A stretch of DNA of 64,000 bases from Pochonia chlamydosporia 170. Its lineage: Eukaryota > Ascomycota > Sordariomycetes > Hypocreales > Clavicipitaceae. Position 1 is the stretch's first letter, and every line of letters begins with the position of its first letter. The notes under the pieces were generated by a model, which worked only from the letters and a program-made list of their open reading frames with translations, did not search any database and was not told the origin of the DNA. Made by a program: the position numbers and the translations under genes. Of this stretch, positions 46,176 to 59,289 are shown in pieces. The stretch is from assembly GCF_001653235.2 (NCBI RefSeq), contig NC_035792.1, positions 4,402,001-4,466,000 of the forward strand, written 5' to 3'.

Positions 46176-49100
46176 ATGGACCCTACGAGCCCAGAGCAAT
46201 TCAATCCCACCACTCTCAATGTCTCCATCAACGATCAGTCCTCGAACAGATCCTCCCTGTCATCTACACATCGCGAGATTCGATTAGACCCCTCCAGTAC
46301 AGCCGGCACTGGTCAAGGGCAGCCGTCTCGATTGCACCTGCAACACCAACACCAACACCAATCGACAACACCTGCGGCTTCACCGACACCTTCTCGTTCC
46401 CACTCTCGCAAAATCTCAGCGTCGTCCATCGCTGCCTCCATAACCGGTAGGAAGAATCGTAATGTCGATTCTGCTTCATCCGAAACCAACTCTGAGCGAT
46501 CGTCCTACTCTACAGCCTCTCAACCAACCCCAATTCCAGTAAAGGGTTCTCGTTCTCGACATTCCCGAACCCACTCTGCCTTATCAGACGCTGGCAGCGA
46601 CGTGCTAGTCTTTGGTGAGCCACATCCTTCGCCGACTCACTCGGATACCTTGCGCATCCGCGCTGGACTTAACGCCGAGAACCTCACTTACGGATGGTTG
46701 CCAGAGCCGGCCTTGACGACGCAGTCTTCTCTATCAGATTTTCAGTCCAGACGCTTGTCTAGTACTTCCATATACTCCCTGGCCTCTGCGAGGGGTATCA
46801 TAAACTATTCCTCTTCCGCCCACGGCTCTGATTCTGGAGCGCCACCTCGCTCCGTGTCCGGCCTAATGTCGTCAGCAAAAGGAGCATCTGCTGGCACACC
46901 GCCAGAGCCTGCATTATCAAACGTCGTGGCCACGACCTCCTCGTCCAATGGGGCTGGCACCAATGGCCAGCACAATCTCACCACACGAGACCCTCACTCA
47001 CAGCCTCTCGATTTGATGAGGAGAAACCAACGAACTGACTCAAATATACGCACTCAACCTGATAGGTCAAGAAGTAGAGCCAAGAGACGATTTAGCGGGA
47101 GTGCAACTAGCACCCATAGCCAAGGAAGCGACCGCGGCGGATATCGCGAAAGAGAGGAAGGTGAGTCAAGTCTAACCAATGCAAAACGACCGATACTTTT
47201 CGTGTTTCGCTGACCAATTCTTAGCCAAACCTGCTCCTTGGGGAACTATAGGAATCTGTGCATTGGATATAAAAGCGAGAAGCAAACCAAGCAGAAACAT
47301 CCTGAACCGCCTCATCGCAAACAGAGACTTTGATGTCGTTGTTTTTGGAGATAAAGTCATTCTTGACGAAGGTATGTGATTTGCAGTTTATCTCGAAACT
47401 TGGCGTTTCACTTTTATCTTAAAAGCCAGAAATATTGAGGAAGAAGACAAGTGTGCTAATCTTTCTTCCTTGTAGAGGTTGAGAATTGGCCGATGTGGTA
47501 TGTTTGCCCCTTGCCCCTCGTCGGTGAACACAAACAGCATAGCTCCATCCTCAGGCTGGTGGCCAGCAGTCGACGCTCAAGAGTCATTCGCTTTGCTAAC
47601 ATATGACTAGCGACTACTTGATATCGTTCTACTCGGATGGATTCCCTTTGGAAAAGGCAATCGCCTACGTCAAGACTCGAAAACCATTTTGTGTCAATGA
47701 TGTACCCATGCAAAAGGTTCTGTGGGATCGTAGGGTCTGCCTTCGTTTGCTTGATAAAGTTCAAGTACGAACGCCAAATCGTTTGGAAGTAAATCGGGAT
47801 GGTGGACCACAAATCTTGACACCAGACATGGTAAAGCACATTAAGGACATTTCCGGGATCAGCATCGACCCCCTAGACACAACCACTGCAACTCGACCGA
47901 CAACGGTAGAGCTCATCGACGATGGAGATGCCCTGTGTGTCGATGGCAAAGTTTTGCAGAAGCCTTTTGTTGAAAAACCGACAAGTGGTGAAGACCATAA
48001 CATCATCATTTACTTTGCTAAAAGCTCGGGAGGTGGCGGCAGAAAGTTGTTTCGAAAAATTGGCAACAAGAGCTCGGATTATGTTCCAGATCTAACTGTG
48101 CCAAGAGCCATCACTGAGCCGGAAGGAAGTTATGTCTACGAGAGCTTCATGCAGGTAGACAATGCTGAGGATGTCAAGGCGTACACCGTCGGACCAAACT
48201 ATTGTCACGCAGAAACCCGCAAATCCCCCGTAGTAGATGGCATCGTCAGGCGCAACACCCACGGCAAGGAACTGCGATATGTCACCAGTCTAAGCGCTGA
48301 AGAGAGGGGAATGGCTAGTCGAATATCAACAACATTTGGGCAGCGCGTTTGCGGCTTTGATTTGCTCCGAGCAGCTGGGAAGAGCTACGTTATCGATGTT
48401 AATGGCTGGAGTTTTGTCAAGGACAACGATGATTACTATGAGCATTGCGCCAACATTCTTCGGGAACTCTTTGTCAAAGACAAGATGCGTCGGGAAGGAA
48501 CCACACCGCCCTTACCTTCTCCAGAGGCAACGGATATTGACCCCATGAGTCGAGGCTCGCAACAGAGCAAAGACCGCGAGCAAATATCGCAATCTGCATC
48601 TTCGGTCACGTCGAGATCTACAAAGGGGCAAGGAGCTACTGCGGAGCAGCAAAACGGCGATACCGACGTGAAAGCAACTGGTGAAGCAGCATCTCCTCGC
48701 CCCGAGAGTACTTTCAATTCGACGGTTCCAAGCACTGCTACAAGTCCCCTCCTCCCACCACCTTCAGAACTTGCCTTGCCCGGCACATCTACAGCTGCTT
48801 CATCCGTTCAGTCCGGACCTGTTTCGGCTCCGCCTACGCAAGCACAAGATGAGGAGACGCCGACGGAGGCGCCACCTCCTCCTCCAAAGCATGCGTGGAA
48901 ATTGAAGGGAATGGTGTCTGTCATCCGACACGCGGACCGAACGCCAAAGCAGAAGTACAAATTTACTTTTCACACTGAGCCATTTATTGCTCTTCTCAAG
49001 GGCCATCAAGAAGAAGTGCTTCTAATTGGAGAAGCTGCATTGGCAAGCGTAATTCAAGCCGTTGATGTAGCCTACGAGGCTGGGATTGAGGATCGATCAA

Positions 49101-51232
49101 AGCTCAGGGCTCTTCGCAATGTGCTAGTGAAAAAGGGAAGCTGGGCAGGAACAAAGGTTCAGATCAAACCTATGTTTCGGAAAAAGAAGCCCGACGAGTC
49201 CTCACCAGCTATTGTCGAACTACCACCGGCACGACATGATGCAGATAAAATTGTCTCAGAAGGCAAGGTTGGCGAGTGCGATGGCAGTGAGTGCGTACCG
49301 CGATCCAATTCCAAGAGACATGATTCCCTTTCCGGTGTCACCATGTCCAAATTCACAGCTGCGGAAGAAAGCCTGGTCCTGGACAAACTTCAACTCATTG
49401 TCAAGTGGGGTGGCGAGCCAACTCACTCGGCGCGGTACCAGGCGCAAGAACTGGGCGAAAATATGCGTAATGACTTGATGCTCCTAAACAGAGACATCTT
49501 CGACGAAGTTCACGTTTTTAGCAGCTCTGAAAGACGAGTGAGTGCAAGCGCTCAAATCTGGGCATGCTCATTTCTGGATCGGAACGATTTGCCCGAAGAT
49601 TTTATCACCACACGCAAAGACTTGTTGGACGACTCAAATGCGGCCAAGGATGAAATGGATAAAGTGAAGAAGAAGTTGAAAGGGCTGCTTCGCAAGGGCA
49701 ATGAGCGTCCAGCAGAGTTCGCCTGGCCCGAGAACATGCCTGAGCCTTCCGAAGTCCAAACTCGGGTAGTTCAACTCATGAACTTTCACAGACGAGTGAT
49801 GCAGTACAACTATGGCAAATTGTACAATGGCGCCGCCTCCTCCCTTGGCGCCATTTCCAACCCCAGTTCGGAAAGGCTCAGCATGGACGGCTCCTCAGCA
49901 TCGATCTCTTCCCTTTCAGCCGTGAATGCCGTGAACGGCATCCAGTCCAGATGGTGTAGCGGCGAAGATGCTGAGTTGTTCCGTGAACGATGGGAGAAGT
50001 TGTTTTCTGAATTTTGTGACGGCGATAAGGTAGACCCAAGCAAAATATCAGAACTCTACGACACGATGAAATTCGACGCTCTTCACAATCGCCAATTTTT
50101 GGAATGGGTATTCACGCCCCCAAAGAGTATGCTGGAGGACGAGTACTCTCAAAAGGAAGGGAAGCCAAAAGATTCCGAAGACGTCAAAACATCGGACGAT
50201 GCAAAAGGCGAAAAAGGGCCAAGCGGCAGCTCTGACGGCTCTGAAAAGACAGATGTCCCAAATCGATCTGTCAAGAAGCTGTTTCGAAGGCGATCATTCC
50301 TCAATAACCTCAGACACATGAATGACGAAGCGCCGCCCGAGCAATACTTCCGTCTGTACAAAGGGGCCAACCAGGCAGCTACAAAGTCGGACCCTCGAAC
50401 GGAGCCTTTGCAAGAGCTTTATCGATTGGCGAAGGTGTTGTTTGATTTCATCTGTCCACAGGAGTACGGCATTTCAGACAGCGAGAAGCTTGAAATTGGA
50501 TTGCTGACGTCGCTCCCTCTTTTGAAGGAGATTGTCCAGGACTTGGAAGAGATGCAGGCATCGGCAGATTCCAAGGCTTTCTTTTACTTTACCAAGGAAT
50601 CCCACATCTACACGCTCCTCAATTCCATCATTGAGGGCGGCATTGAGACTAAAATCAAACGGAGCACAATCCCCGAGCTTGATTACTTATCTCAAATATG
50701 CTTCGAGCTCTACGAGTCGGAGACTAAACCACCTGCAGAAAGCACACTCAATGATGAGTCGACGTTCACCTACAGCATCCGCATCACCATCAGCCCAGGT
50801 TGCCACGTTTTCGATCCCCTGCACGTGCAGCTCGATAGTCGGCATTGCATTGGCTGTGCCCCGAGACGCAGCTTGACTCCACACATAGACTGGCTCCAGG
50901 TCATCAAGACACTTCGAGCCAAGTTTAACCAGTAGGTGCAGCCCATGGTGCAACTTCTAGGTTGATTGTTCAGTGTTGTTTACTAACCATTCCCTCTCTC
51001 TTTTTCCAGAGTCAAATTACCCAAAACATTCTTGGCAGTGAACCTCTCAGACGCCTTTACTTTTGAGGAGCAAGAACGAATGGCTAGCGAGCCTGAGCTA
51101 CTCGAGATGAAGGCTCTACCACCAAAAGATTTACTTTTTGGCGGTACTGACATGGGAACGGAGGATACGGCGACCCCAGTAAATGAGACGAAACCGGTTG
51201 AACAAACCAGTACAACTCCCCCTTTTGGTTGA
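46176..51232 (+). CDS. VIP1: Inositol hexakisphosphate / diphosphoinositol-pentakisphosphate kinase (Vip1/Asp1)
   Basis: Five exons, 46176-47160, 47225-47371, 47476-47497, 47611-50931 and 51010-51232, give 1565 residues. Exon 3 is only 22 nt (EVENWPM). The start is the first ATG in frame; upstream sequence opens only from GTG. Residues 1-325 are Ser/Arg-rich and probably disordered. The ATP-grasp kinase domain (~330-680) begins APWGTIGICALDIKARS and contains the metal-binding DVNGWSFVKDN. A long disordered linker leads to the histidine acid phosphatase-like domain from ~815, with RHADRTPKQ. That domain is broken by a Ser/Lys insert near residue 1250 and ends VNLSDAFTFEE. The kinase makes 1-IP7/IP8 and the phosphatase domain removes the same phosphate, affecting polarity, microtubules and phosphate sensing. 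Confidence 0.95.
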
Positions 51233-53689
51233 CGCCTCAGTTCAAACTGGCAATGCCTACAATTACGATTACGCGGGTCATTTGAATGTTGGTGACAAGC
51301 CGCAGAAGGGCGGGTCGGCAGTCTACTATCACACATAATAAGCACGAGTAAATCCACATAGCGAAACACATTGGGTAAGGTGTAGTCCCCAGTGGAGCAC
51401 GAATCTTACTTGGACGGGGCAGTATTTTCTAGAAGCAGAGAAAGAGCCGTTCCGAAAATAGGGCACATGTAGATATGGAGTACCAAGACGCATAGAATAG
51501 AAACAAACGAGTGCGCAAGCACAAGAAGAGAAGGTTCTGCCTTGGCAGTGGATCTAACACCCTGGACCCGGCAGCACTCCGTGGTTGTTTGATGACGATG
51601 GCAGTGAAATATGAAATGTGATTAGCGAATTGCGATCAATGAAGCAAAGGTTTGGGTTCACGTAATTTCCACCCATGTTCGTTTCCAATCTGCGGCATGC
51701 CCCAATGACGGTTATGCCAAGGCATCATTGGTTCAGACATGTGCGTAAATTGCTTGAAGTAAAACCCAGCCTTCCTTCATTGCGCGGGTCGCACATCACA
51801 GAGTACTCTGAATATGTAATTATATTAAAATGCTGACAAAAGCCTTTGCTTGAGAGAATGGCCAATAAAGGAACCGCATGTGAGCACTGTCAATATCAAG
51901 GATGTGTATGCGAATGCTGCTGAATAATCAGGTATACCGAGTCGCCTTATGCATGGGAAGCACTTTTGCTGGCGACATATCGGGATCGAAATGCAGGCGA
52001 GGCGTGACCAAACCCCAGTTCCCCGAATTTGAGTTCCCCGAACCTCACTGAGTATTCCGTGTTTGTCAACGGACTACCTAGGGGGGAATAGCACGACACA
52101 AGGGCGCATCATTAAGCCCTCAGGGGTCTTGCGACAAGAGCAGACTCCCGTGGGCACAGTGTTGTCCGAGGCCCCATGGCTCAAAAATTTGGGGAAACGC
52201 CTGTCGAAGATATGCTGTGCACCGTCCAGGTAAGAATGGACCAGGTCGATGCCTGGATACACGTACTTCGCATCAGGTATTCGGTGGATTCCCTTGCGGG
52301 TTGGACGGCAGGTGTTTGAGGCCACCATGCCAGGCTGGTGTTGTTGCAAGCACACCACTTCCCACGACCAGGCAAAACTTTATCGCAAATATGACAAGTC
52401 CCGAAGTGTGGATTGTTTCGTTCACACTTGCTATAAGACATTGCCCGAAGTCATTTGGAGACTGCTGAAAAATTGACGAACCAAGTCTCACGTCGGAATT
52501 GTGGGTTAGGGATACCGTCTGCCGGACATCATCAGCATTCATGCTTGAACTCTCGCGACCAAGCCCAAATGAGTTCACAGTTGCGAGAGATATCGGCCCT
52601 TCAGTGTCCTCATTTCACACAGGGAGGTGAGACAACAAGAGGACCCTAGAGTTGGCCCAGGTATTTGACTAAATCTTGCTCGAAGTTGGGTCATCATCAT
52701 ATAAACAACGTCAATATCCGTAAAATGGGTTCGCTACGCTAAGGGTAACCATATTATGTATCAGTAAGAAGAAAGGCATCGTAGGGGCTTGTTTTCACCC
52801 AGGCAGGTCACTATCACATAACTGTCGTGTTGCTTCGGTTGTCCTTTGTTAGCCAGCTAGTCAAAATGTGCAGTCATTATTTCCCGGATAATTGATTGCT
52901 TATGAAAAAAAGTCGAAACCGGCGCCAAAGTCGCATTGCGCGAATGATTTCTGTGCCCAACTTCAACATGTGCAAGAAGCCAATAAGAGGATCGCAGTTT
53001 CTGTCCCTGGTCCAAGGGAATTCGGTACCGTCATCTCCAGCCAGATGAGTGGAGGAAAGGAGACGGAAGTGGATGTTTGGTTGTAAGTCTGGGCTCTGAT
53101 ATTGTCCTTGAGAGAATCCGGCCGTGGTGAATCACCCGCACTAGACATGAGGCTCGAGGTAACCAGGTTGGTCGCCCGCCCATTTCGAACTCGCAAAATC
53201 TGCCACGTTGTTATCCTTGCACGAGGGATGTTTGTCGTAGTTTGCGTCGTTAAAAAGCGCCGAATTGGAGAGTGCTGAGACAAAAGCAAACCAAGCGTAT
53301 CCCTGCTGAAGCATGGCCAAGGAAGCATTAGCCTAGGTTTTTGGTGCTTCCAACAAAATTTGTGATCGGCGGCAGATCGGCCCGCAGTTTCTTTTGGAAG
53401 CATACTAGAAACAGCGAGGAATGCCCATTGCATACGTGGCTCTGCACGAGGCTGAGTTTTGTTTGAGCTCCCCGGCGCATTGCCATCCTCCATGCCACCC
53501 CAACGTTGATGAATGCGACGTGAGTAATCAGCGTTGGTAAAGGCTTTGCTTTGGACGTCTCAAAGGTCTTGGATGCCATTTATTATTGCAAGATTTGTGC
53601 CAGTAAGCTACTAGCCAGCCCACTTGGTGTCAGGCATGTTGTCCAGCCATTGTGGTAAATCAACCAGGGGCTGCGTACCCCGTTATTCC

Positions 53690-53698
53690 TACTCCGTA
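53690..53698 (-). repeat. Dispersed 9-mer TACGGAGTA (minus strand)
   Basis: Reads TACTCCGTA on the plus strand, 52 bp left of the 20-bp palindrome. Confidence 0.7.
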
Positions 53699-53749
53699 TA
53701 ACCGCGTTAGTCGAATGGGGCAGAACAGCAAAAAGAAGTTCGATGGAAG

Positions 53750-53769
53750 ACCAAACGGGCCCGTTTGGT
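53750..53769. repeat. Perfect 20-bp palindrome
   Basis: ACCAAACGGGCCCGTTTGGT is identical to its own reverse complement with no spacer. It could be a dimeric-factor site or a cruciform; nothing in the context decides. Confidence 0.7.
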
Positions 53770-55492
53770 TGGAGACTGGTAGGACGGACAGCCTTTCAGA
53801 AGTTACCCGTGTGACGTGTGACATGGCTTGCCAGGGCTGTTGAACAGGTACCTAGGTCAGAATAGGAGCAGTTATCAAACGCCTAAGGAAATTGCATGGA
53901 AGTGTTGCAAGCTGCTGACATTTCGTAGGTTACATGGACAATGCGTTACGTTCTCTTGTGTCATGAACTATTTGTGCATAATAAGCAAACGTCTCAACCA
54001 GTGGGGAGCATTTGCCGTCGCAAAAGGGACATTACTGACCGGGAAAGAAAGTTTGGCGGGTACAAATTTTCAGGAGCAAGGGTGGTCTGAACATTAAAGA
54101 TCTAATAAGGGATGATCCTTATTCAAAGGAGCCTTGAGAAAAATGTAACCAGACACTCAAAACAGCAGGCAACCTGTCGCCTGCTGAGCCATGCGAGGCA
54201 GCTGGGGAATCGGACTGGCAGAGTCTTGGTAGTTTGTACCACGCCTCAATCATGCAGGATGATGCAAAATGCAGGGCTACGCCAACAATTCGCCGCAAGT
54301 GGAAACCTGGTGACTTGCTGGGATCTGTCGGTTGCATGGCCAAACGATGCATGCTGCCTGGAGCAGTCAAATCTGGCACCGGCCCCTGATTGTACGGGTT
54401 ACTTGTGTAGATCGATTTGCTTCATCCACAAATGCTTGAAGAGTATGAATGCAGAGGTTGAGAACCGAACAAAATGGTGTACCATGTATGCCGAGATTCT
54501 CTTTGAATGATAAGTCACTTACGCCTTCTCTCTTGCTGGCCCTTCCAAATTTTCGCGGACTGAAGGGTCGACATGGCCATGCGTCCAGAGAACACTCGTT
54601 CTGCCTGAGACCATTATGCAGCTCTAGAGTATAAAGATACCCGCGGGGGATTCGTTGTTGACTAGTACGGAGCCAGGCACTTCCCCATACCCCGTGGTTC
54701 CGCTCCAGCTCATTCTTTCCGGGCCAAGAGAACCCTTCGAGCAAAGAATTGTCCGCAGTCCGACGTTGTGCCCCGCTGTTTTCAGCTGCCCATACCAATG
54801 CAGATTTTGAGGCCAGTTTGATTCGGTCTGTCAGTGGACGAAAAGATGGCAAATAGTCATGGAGACAGAAAGCCCCCTTTGGTTGGGGAGAGACAAGCTG
54901 CGCACGCGTCGGCTCTGTTGTCCGCTGTGGTGAGCCTCTCATCATCAAATCAAAGCTGGCCCTGAATCATGGATGGAACGTACCGCCACATTTGCCCAGC
55001 TGTACCCCGTTGAACTCTGGCTACACACTGCAACCGCTCGTTCCGACGCCATGGCTCAGTCCTTGAATCCCCTGCTCTGAACGCAATGCGGGTCGGCGAC
55101 CTTTGGAGACTTGCATGGCGGCAAGCATCAGACACCAGACAACTTGAACAACGCCTCATCAAGGCTGCACCACACCGCTGCCCATGGACGACCCGCTACC
55201 GTGTCTCTGGAAGCACGCCAGTCCCGTTTCATCGATGACATTGACCGGGATTACGGCCGGACTAGTCCAGGGCACCAGGGTCATGGCTCGGCTGCCTTTC
55301 TAGGTGTCTTGGGCTCCAGAGGTCAGATTGATAGTTTATTGGGCAACCGTCAAAGGCAGGAACAGGCATACCATGTGCCGCTCTATAATTTAGTGTTTAA
55401 CACAGCTTGATAGTGCAAAGGGTGGATTGACGGTAATGGATGGAGTCGAGACTCGCGTGCCGGGGGCTTGATAGACGAGTGAAGGTTGACTC

Positions 55493-55517
55493 GAGGTCTG
55501 GTGAGGTCTGGTGAGGT
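55493..55517. repeat. 10-bp tandem repeat
   Basis: GAGGTCTGGT is repeated at 55493 and 55503, with a partial third unit. Confidence 0.8.
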
Positions 55518-56531
55518 GAGCTAGAGCAGACTGACTGACGCAGCTGCCAGCACCACCCGGGCCGGCTTTTGCCTCCCAGCTCCTTCCTGGCGCCAGATGT
55601 CTTCTGGAACGACTCGCTCCTGCCTTCCCTTCCCTGTCCTTCCCTTTGGTATTGACTCCAAACCGGCAGGAGCTCAGCACCGCAAGTTTGTCTACTACCT
55701 GGTTTGGGTTGCTGACTCCTGCCTTCCTCCCGGCTCGAGTACAAAATTGCCATTGGGGGAACTTTGCCTGTTTCTCTCTTGTGGCTCATTCCCTTCCACC
55801 AGACACCATCGAGGTCATATCGTGCAAATAACCTTGGTGCTCGCTTTGATCAAGCAGACAGCGTCTGTATCTAGAGACTTCTCGGGCTTGTTTGCTCATT
55901 GTGTTATCGTCACCTACCCCTTGACCAGTTCTACAAACGCATACTCGGAATTCCGGGTCCCTACAGGAGTCCCTTGGATACCCCGTTTGAGGGCAACGTT
56001 GGGACAACGGTACGATTAGACGTGACCGTTCATCAAGAATCTCGTTTGACGCATTGTCCAACTTTGCTTCGTTGAGATTGGGCTCACAGGACCTGGTTCA
56101 AGCGCCTTCGCTTGTCAGAGACCTCCACTCCCATCTTCGTCGGCTGTCAAGTATACCAGGCGTAATACTTAAAGCCCTTCCATATCCTCTCTTGTCAACT
56201 TTCCTTCTCCCAACTCTCAGCATCACAGCTCTCATCGTGTTTTGAGACCCCGGTTTCTTTGCTTTGCCCATCAACTTCGACTAGAACCATTCTTCGTCGT
56301 CTCACGACTGCCCAAGACCATTACCATTAGAACAGTTTGGTCTTGGTTGCTCATTGCTCTAATAGAAAACGCAAGGTTTGAACTCTCAGCACCTTACAAA
56401 CCGTGCACGCACACTAATGCAACTCTGCCAGAAAGAAATACCAGCTTCATCGTGTCCTGCCCTTGATCGATTGCCGATTTCTGCAATATTCAACGACGTC
56501 AAAACATAAAACACCGCTCACCATAGAAATC

Positions 56532-56690
56532 ATGGCGAACTCATGTGCGCATTCTTTCAACCTCATCAAGTGTGATACCACACTTGTGCAATGGCTCTGC
56601 AGATACTGTTGCTCAGGTCCACATTGGATGATCTTTGAGTGCGTCTACTGCAAGCTGCACGTCTGCCGAGCATGCACTCAGGCAGCATAG
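56532..56690 (+). CDS. Small cysteine-rich protein, probable zinc-binding fold
   Basis: A 52-codon ORF from ATG at 56532 (AATCATGGC) follows a CT-rich and A-rich leader typical of fungal transcripts. It has nine Cys (5, 14, 23, 26, 27, 37, 40, 45, 48) and three His (7, 31, 43). Three CxxC pairs (CRYC, CVYC, CRAC) lie around SGPHWMIFEC. This is the layout of a small treble-clef or RING/ribbon-like protein binding one or two zinc ions. There is no signal peptide, so it is not a typical secreted effector; the cysteine spacing argues for metal rather than disulfides. The same frame extends upstream to 56463 only from a non-ATG codon. Similar tiny fungal proteins probably exist, but I cannot name a family. 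Coding status is likely but unproven. Confidence 0.6.
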   Translation: MANSCAHSFNLIKCDTTLVQWLCRYCCSGPHWMIFECVYCKLHVCRACTQAA

Positions 56691-58190
56691 CCAATATCGG
56701 TAATAAATTGTGTCGCCTTGGAACGCATATCCGCGGTGCGGTGCGATGAATCAAGGTACGACACACTGTTCCGTGGAGTTGACACGGCCAAGATATGGGA
56801 CAAGGCGCAAGCTTCTGTCAGGAGCCATAAACTATCTAAGGGATTTTCAGGGACTCTTTATAAACGGAAGTCCCATTTTATCTGTGGTATAGATTTTCTG
56901 TTTTCGTTATTGTTTTATACAGTGGTCTGCTCGGGCAAAAACATGGCAATGAGAAAGGACTAGGGATATTGATACATTTGCTGCGGCTTGTGCCTTGGTT
57001 CGGTGTTTGGGGTTAGAATGGTAGGTATGGCTCAAGCCAAGATATTGGATGGGATAGAACAATCAATGACTATTCACGATGTTTGATGCGTGTAAGCCCA
57101 TGTCGGCTCTTACTGAGGGGATGCAATAGTTCCGGGGATGTGATCTGGACAGCCCATGGGGAGGCGAGGTACGAACAACTACATCCAATGGCAAATTGGG
57201 AGCTGATAGGTGCGTGCAAACAGTCAATTCTCGAAATATAGCTCTGACTTCTCTGAAGAGATGCATGGTGGTGCGGTCGTTTGCCGTTCCAGTTTGTGCT
57301 ACCAAACCATCTCGACAACACCCCACTCATTGTTGTGCGCACAGTCTTCTAGAAACAACGGGGCCACGTACTCCCCAAAACTCCGTGTCTAATGGTCTAC
57401 AGTGTTTGACAAGCATCGGTCCATTTCCTCTATGCCGACGTACAAACGCCATGGCCTTGCTTGCGCTGGGGAACCGCCATGACGCGTGGCATAAGGCCAG
57501 ACGCGAGTGTCACATTGACCGTTCGTCATGACTGTCAGAACTCGCTCGAATGCCTTGCAGGCTCCAGAGGGGAAACCAGCAGGTTTGTTTCGCATCCGGC
57601 AGTCGTTCGAGCGGCATGTGGCCTGTGCAACACTCTCCTCCTCTCCAACGGAGCCGTTGATATGGGTGCTGTTGCAGATGCAGACTTTCCACAAAAGACA
57701 AACCGACAAGGTTACGCCCCTGAAGCGGCCACATTCTAGCCACATAACCATCCCGATTGACGATGCAGGATGGCAAAAGCCTGTGAATAATTGCCATCTG
57801 ACTACAACTTCGTACCTGATGTTTGGCAGATCGTCAATATCTCGCCCATCTCTCTCCGCCGCCGTCCTTCCCTTCTACATACCGTGACACTTGAAACGGA
57901 TGAGACCAAAGTATCTCTTGTTTGCCGTCTCTCAGTGGACCCGACGAAATTATTGTTGTTGAAACAAATGACCAGCACAGAAATACAAGGGGGCGTGTGT
58001 ATAAGAAGAAACAGGGGTTGCAAATATATGTTTCCGCTTTCCGTGAGACAACAACGAATTACAGTGCGGTTCTTGTCTCTCATGTTCAGCTTTCAACAAG
58101 AATAGAAAGGCAATTCCCCGGGCTGAATCTCCACAACAGAGACGTCTTGTCTCCCCCAACATTCTGGCCGCCACGATGATGGCAATGTGT
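56691..58190. other. Convergent intergenic region, no gene seen
   Basis: Lies between the small zinc-type gene and the 3' end of the MOSC gene. Overlapping short frames on both strands (up to 120 codons near 57389-57887) have no conserved motif. Confidence 0.55.
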
Positions 58191-59289
58191 TTAGGAGTAT
58201 TTGTAGAATTGGGGCTCGGCGCCGCGAGAACGTAGGGGCCAGTCAAAAACGGGTCGGTCATCGGCGCGTCTGGTAACGGTGATTTCGTCGCCTATGGAGA
58301 GAACCATGTTCTCCTGTCCTTGGTTCAGGAAGCCATATTTTCCGAAGACGGGACTGTACTTGGCACCTGTGTCTACCCGTCGGTCGGACATGAGCTTCTT
58401 GAGGACCGTGCCTCTCTCGCCCTCGGCTATTTTGCCGGTGTCGTAGTCGACGTTGAGAGACGGACAGCGGCTACACATTTTGGTAAGAGTGAGGAAGGGC
58501 TCATGGTTGGCGGAGAGTTCGGCCCAGAAGTCCTCATCAAATTCCGCCTCGCCGTCCACGACAATGTTGGGGCGGAACGCTGTGATTGCGACGTCGCTTG
58601 AGGGCACTCGGGCTCTCACGTTGGCGAGCGACTTTTCCGAGGCGACGAGGAAAGGCGCCAGGTCTGTGAAGGCCAGCCACGGCTTTTCTTTGGCACTTTG
58701 CGGGGTGCCAGTGACATAGCTGGATATCGTGGATAGCCAACCTCGTTGTTCTGGCGGGCCCTCCACTTGAGGAGCGTACGTTCCGAGGACGGGGCGGCGT
58801 CCGTCTCCGATATAGATCAAGATGGTTTTGAAGCCAAAGCAGGCGGAGAACCATTCGTCATACTTGGAACCCATGCGGTACGCTGTCACCATGCTTAGGT
58901 GCAAGTCGAAGTCCACCGTGTCCAAGTCGGACGTGTCTGGGCTCAGCGAGACCTTGAGGACATCTTTTTGCAATGGATGTGCAGGGACGACAGGTTCCTT
59001 GGGGGTCAGATACGTGACGTGAATGCTGTCGTCGACGATTTCTTGCTTGAAGAGCCCACAGCCATACACCTTGTCGATTTGAACTTTGGTAAGCTTGGAA
59101 GGGTCCGCATCGTCCACACGGCAGAGCATGAAGCGGCGGTCATATTGAACTCCTTGCGAGGTGAGCTGAGCTTTGTCAAGGCGGACTGGACGAAGCGCCT
59201 TGATGGGATACACGTATATCTGGAGTTTCTGTAAGCGGACAATGATGATGACGAGCTGGAACAGGTATGCTTACGGCGGTGACCTTCAT
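58191..59289 (-). CDS. MOSC domain protein (mARC-like, molybdenum cofactor binding)
   Basis: Two exons on the minus strand: 59289-59275 (five codons, MKVTA) and 59228-58191, split by a 46-nt intron, giving 350 residues. The N-terminal beta-barrel opens IYVYPIKALRPVRLDKAQLT and continues QYDRRFMLCRVDD. The MOSC domain follows with PWLAFTDLAPFLVASEKSLA, AFRPNIVVDG and CSRCPSLNVDYDTGKI. The Cys before the P-x2-x-VDxDTG-type block corresponds to the cofactor-binding Cys of mARC and MOSC proteins, so Moco binding is likely. In mARC the domain reduces N-hydroxylated compounds with cytochrome b5 and its reductase. No membrane anchor or fused cytochrome domain is seen here. The reaction of this protein is inference. 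Confidence 0.88.

Larger units (their letters stand above)
51233..56531. other. 5.3-kb gene-poor interval
   Basis: Dozens of short frames (to 193 codons) show no family motif or coherent splicing. Visible features are TACTCCGTA at 53690, a perfect 20-bp palindrome at 53750-53769 and a 10-bp tandem repeat at 55493-55517. From about 55590, and again from 56160, CT-rich promoter/leader-like sequence leads to the small zinc-type gene at 56532. Confidence 0.55.

Noticed and set aside
54367..54948. 193-codon minus-strand frame in the 51-56 kb gap
   Set aside because: No motif, hydrophobic pattern or splice support; similar lengths occur by chance in several frames of this gap.
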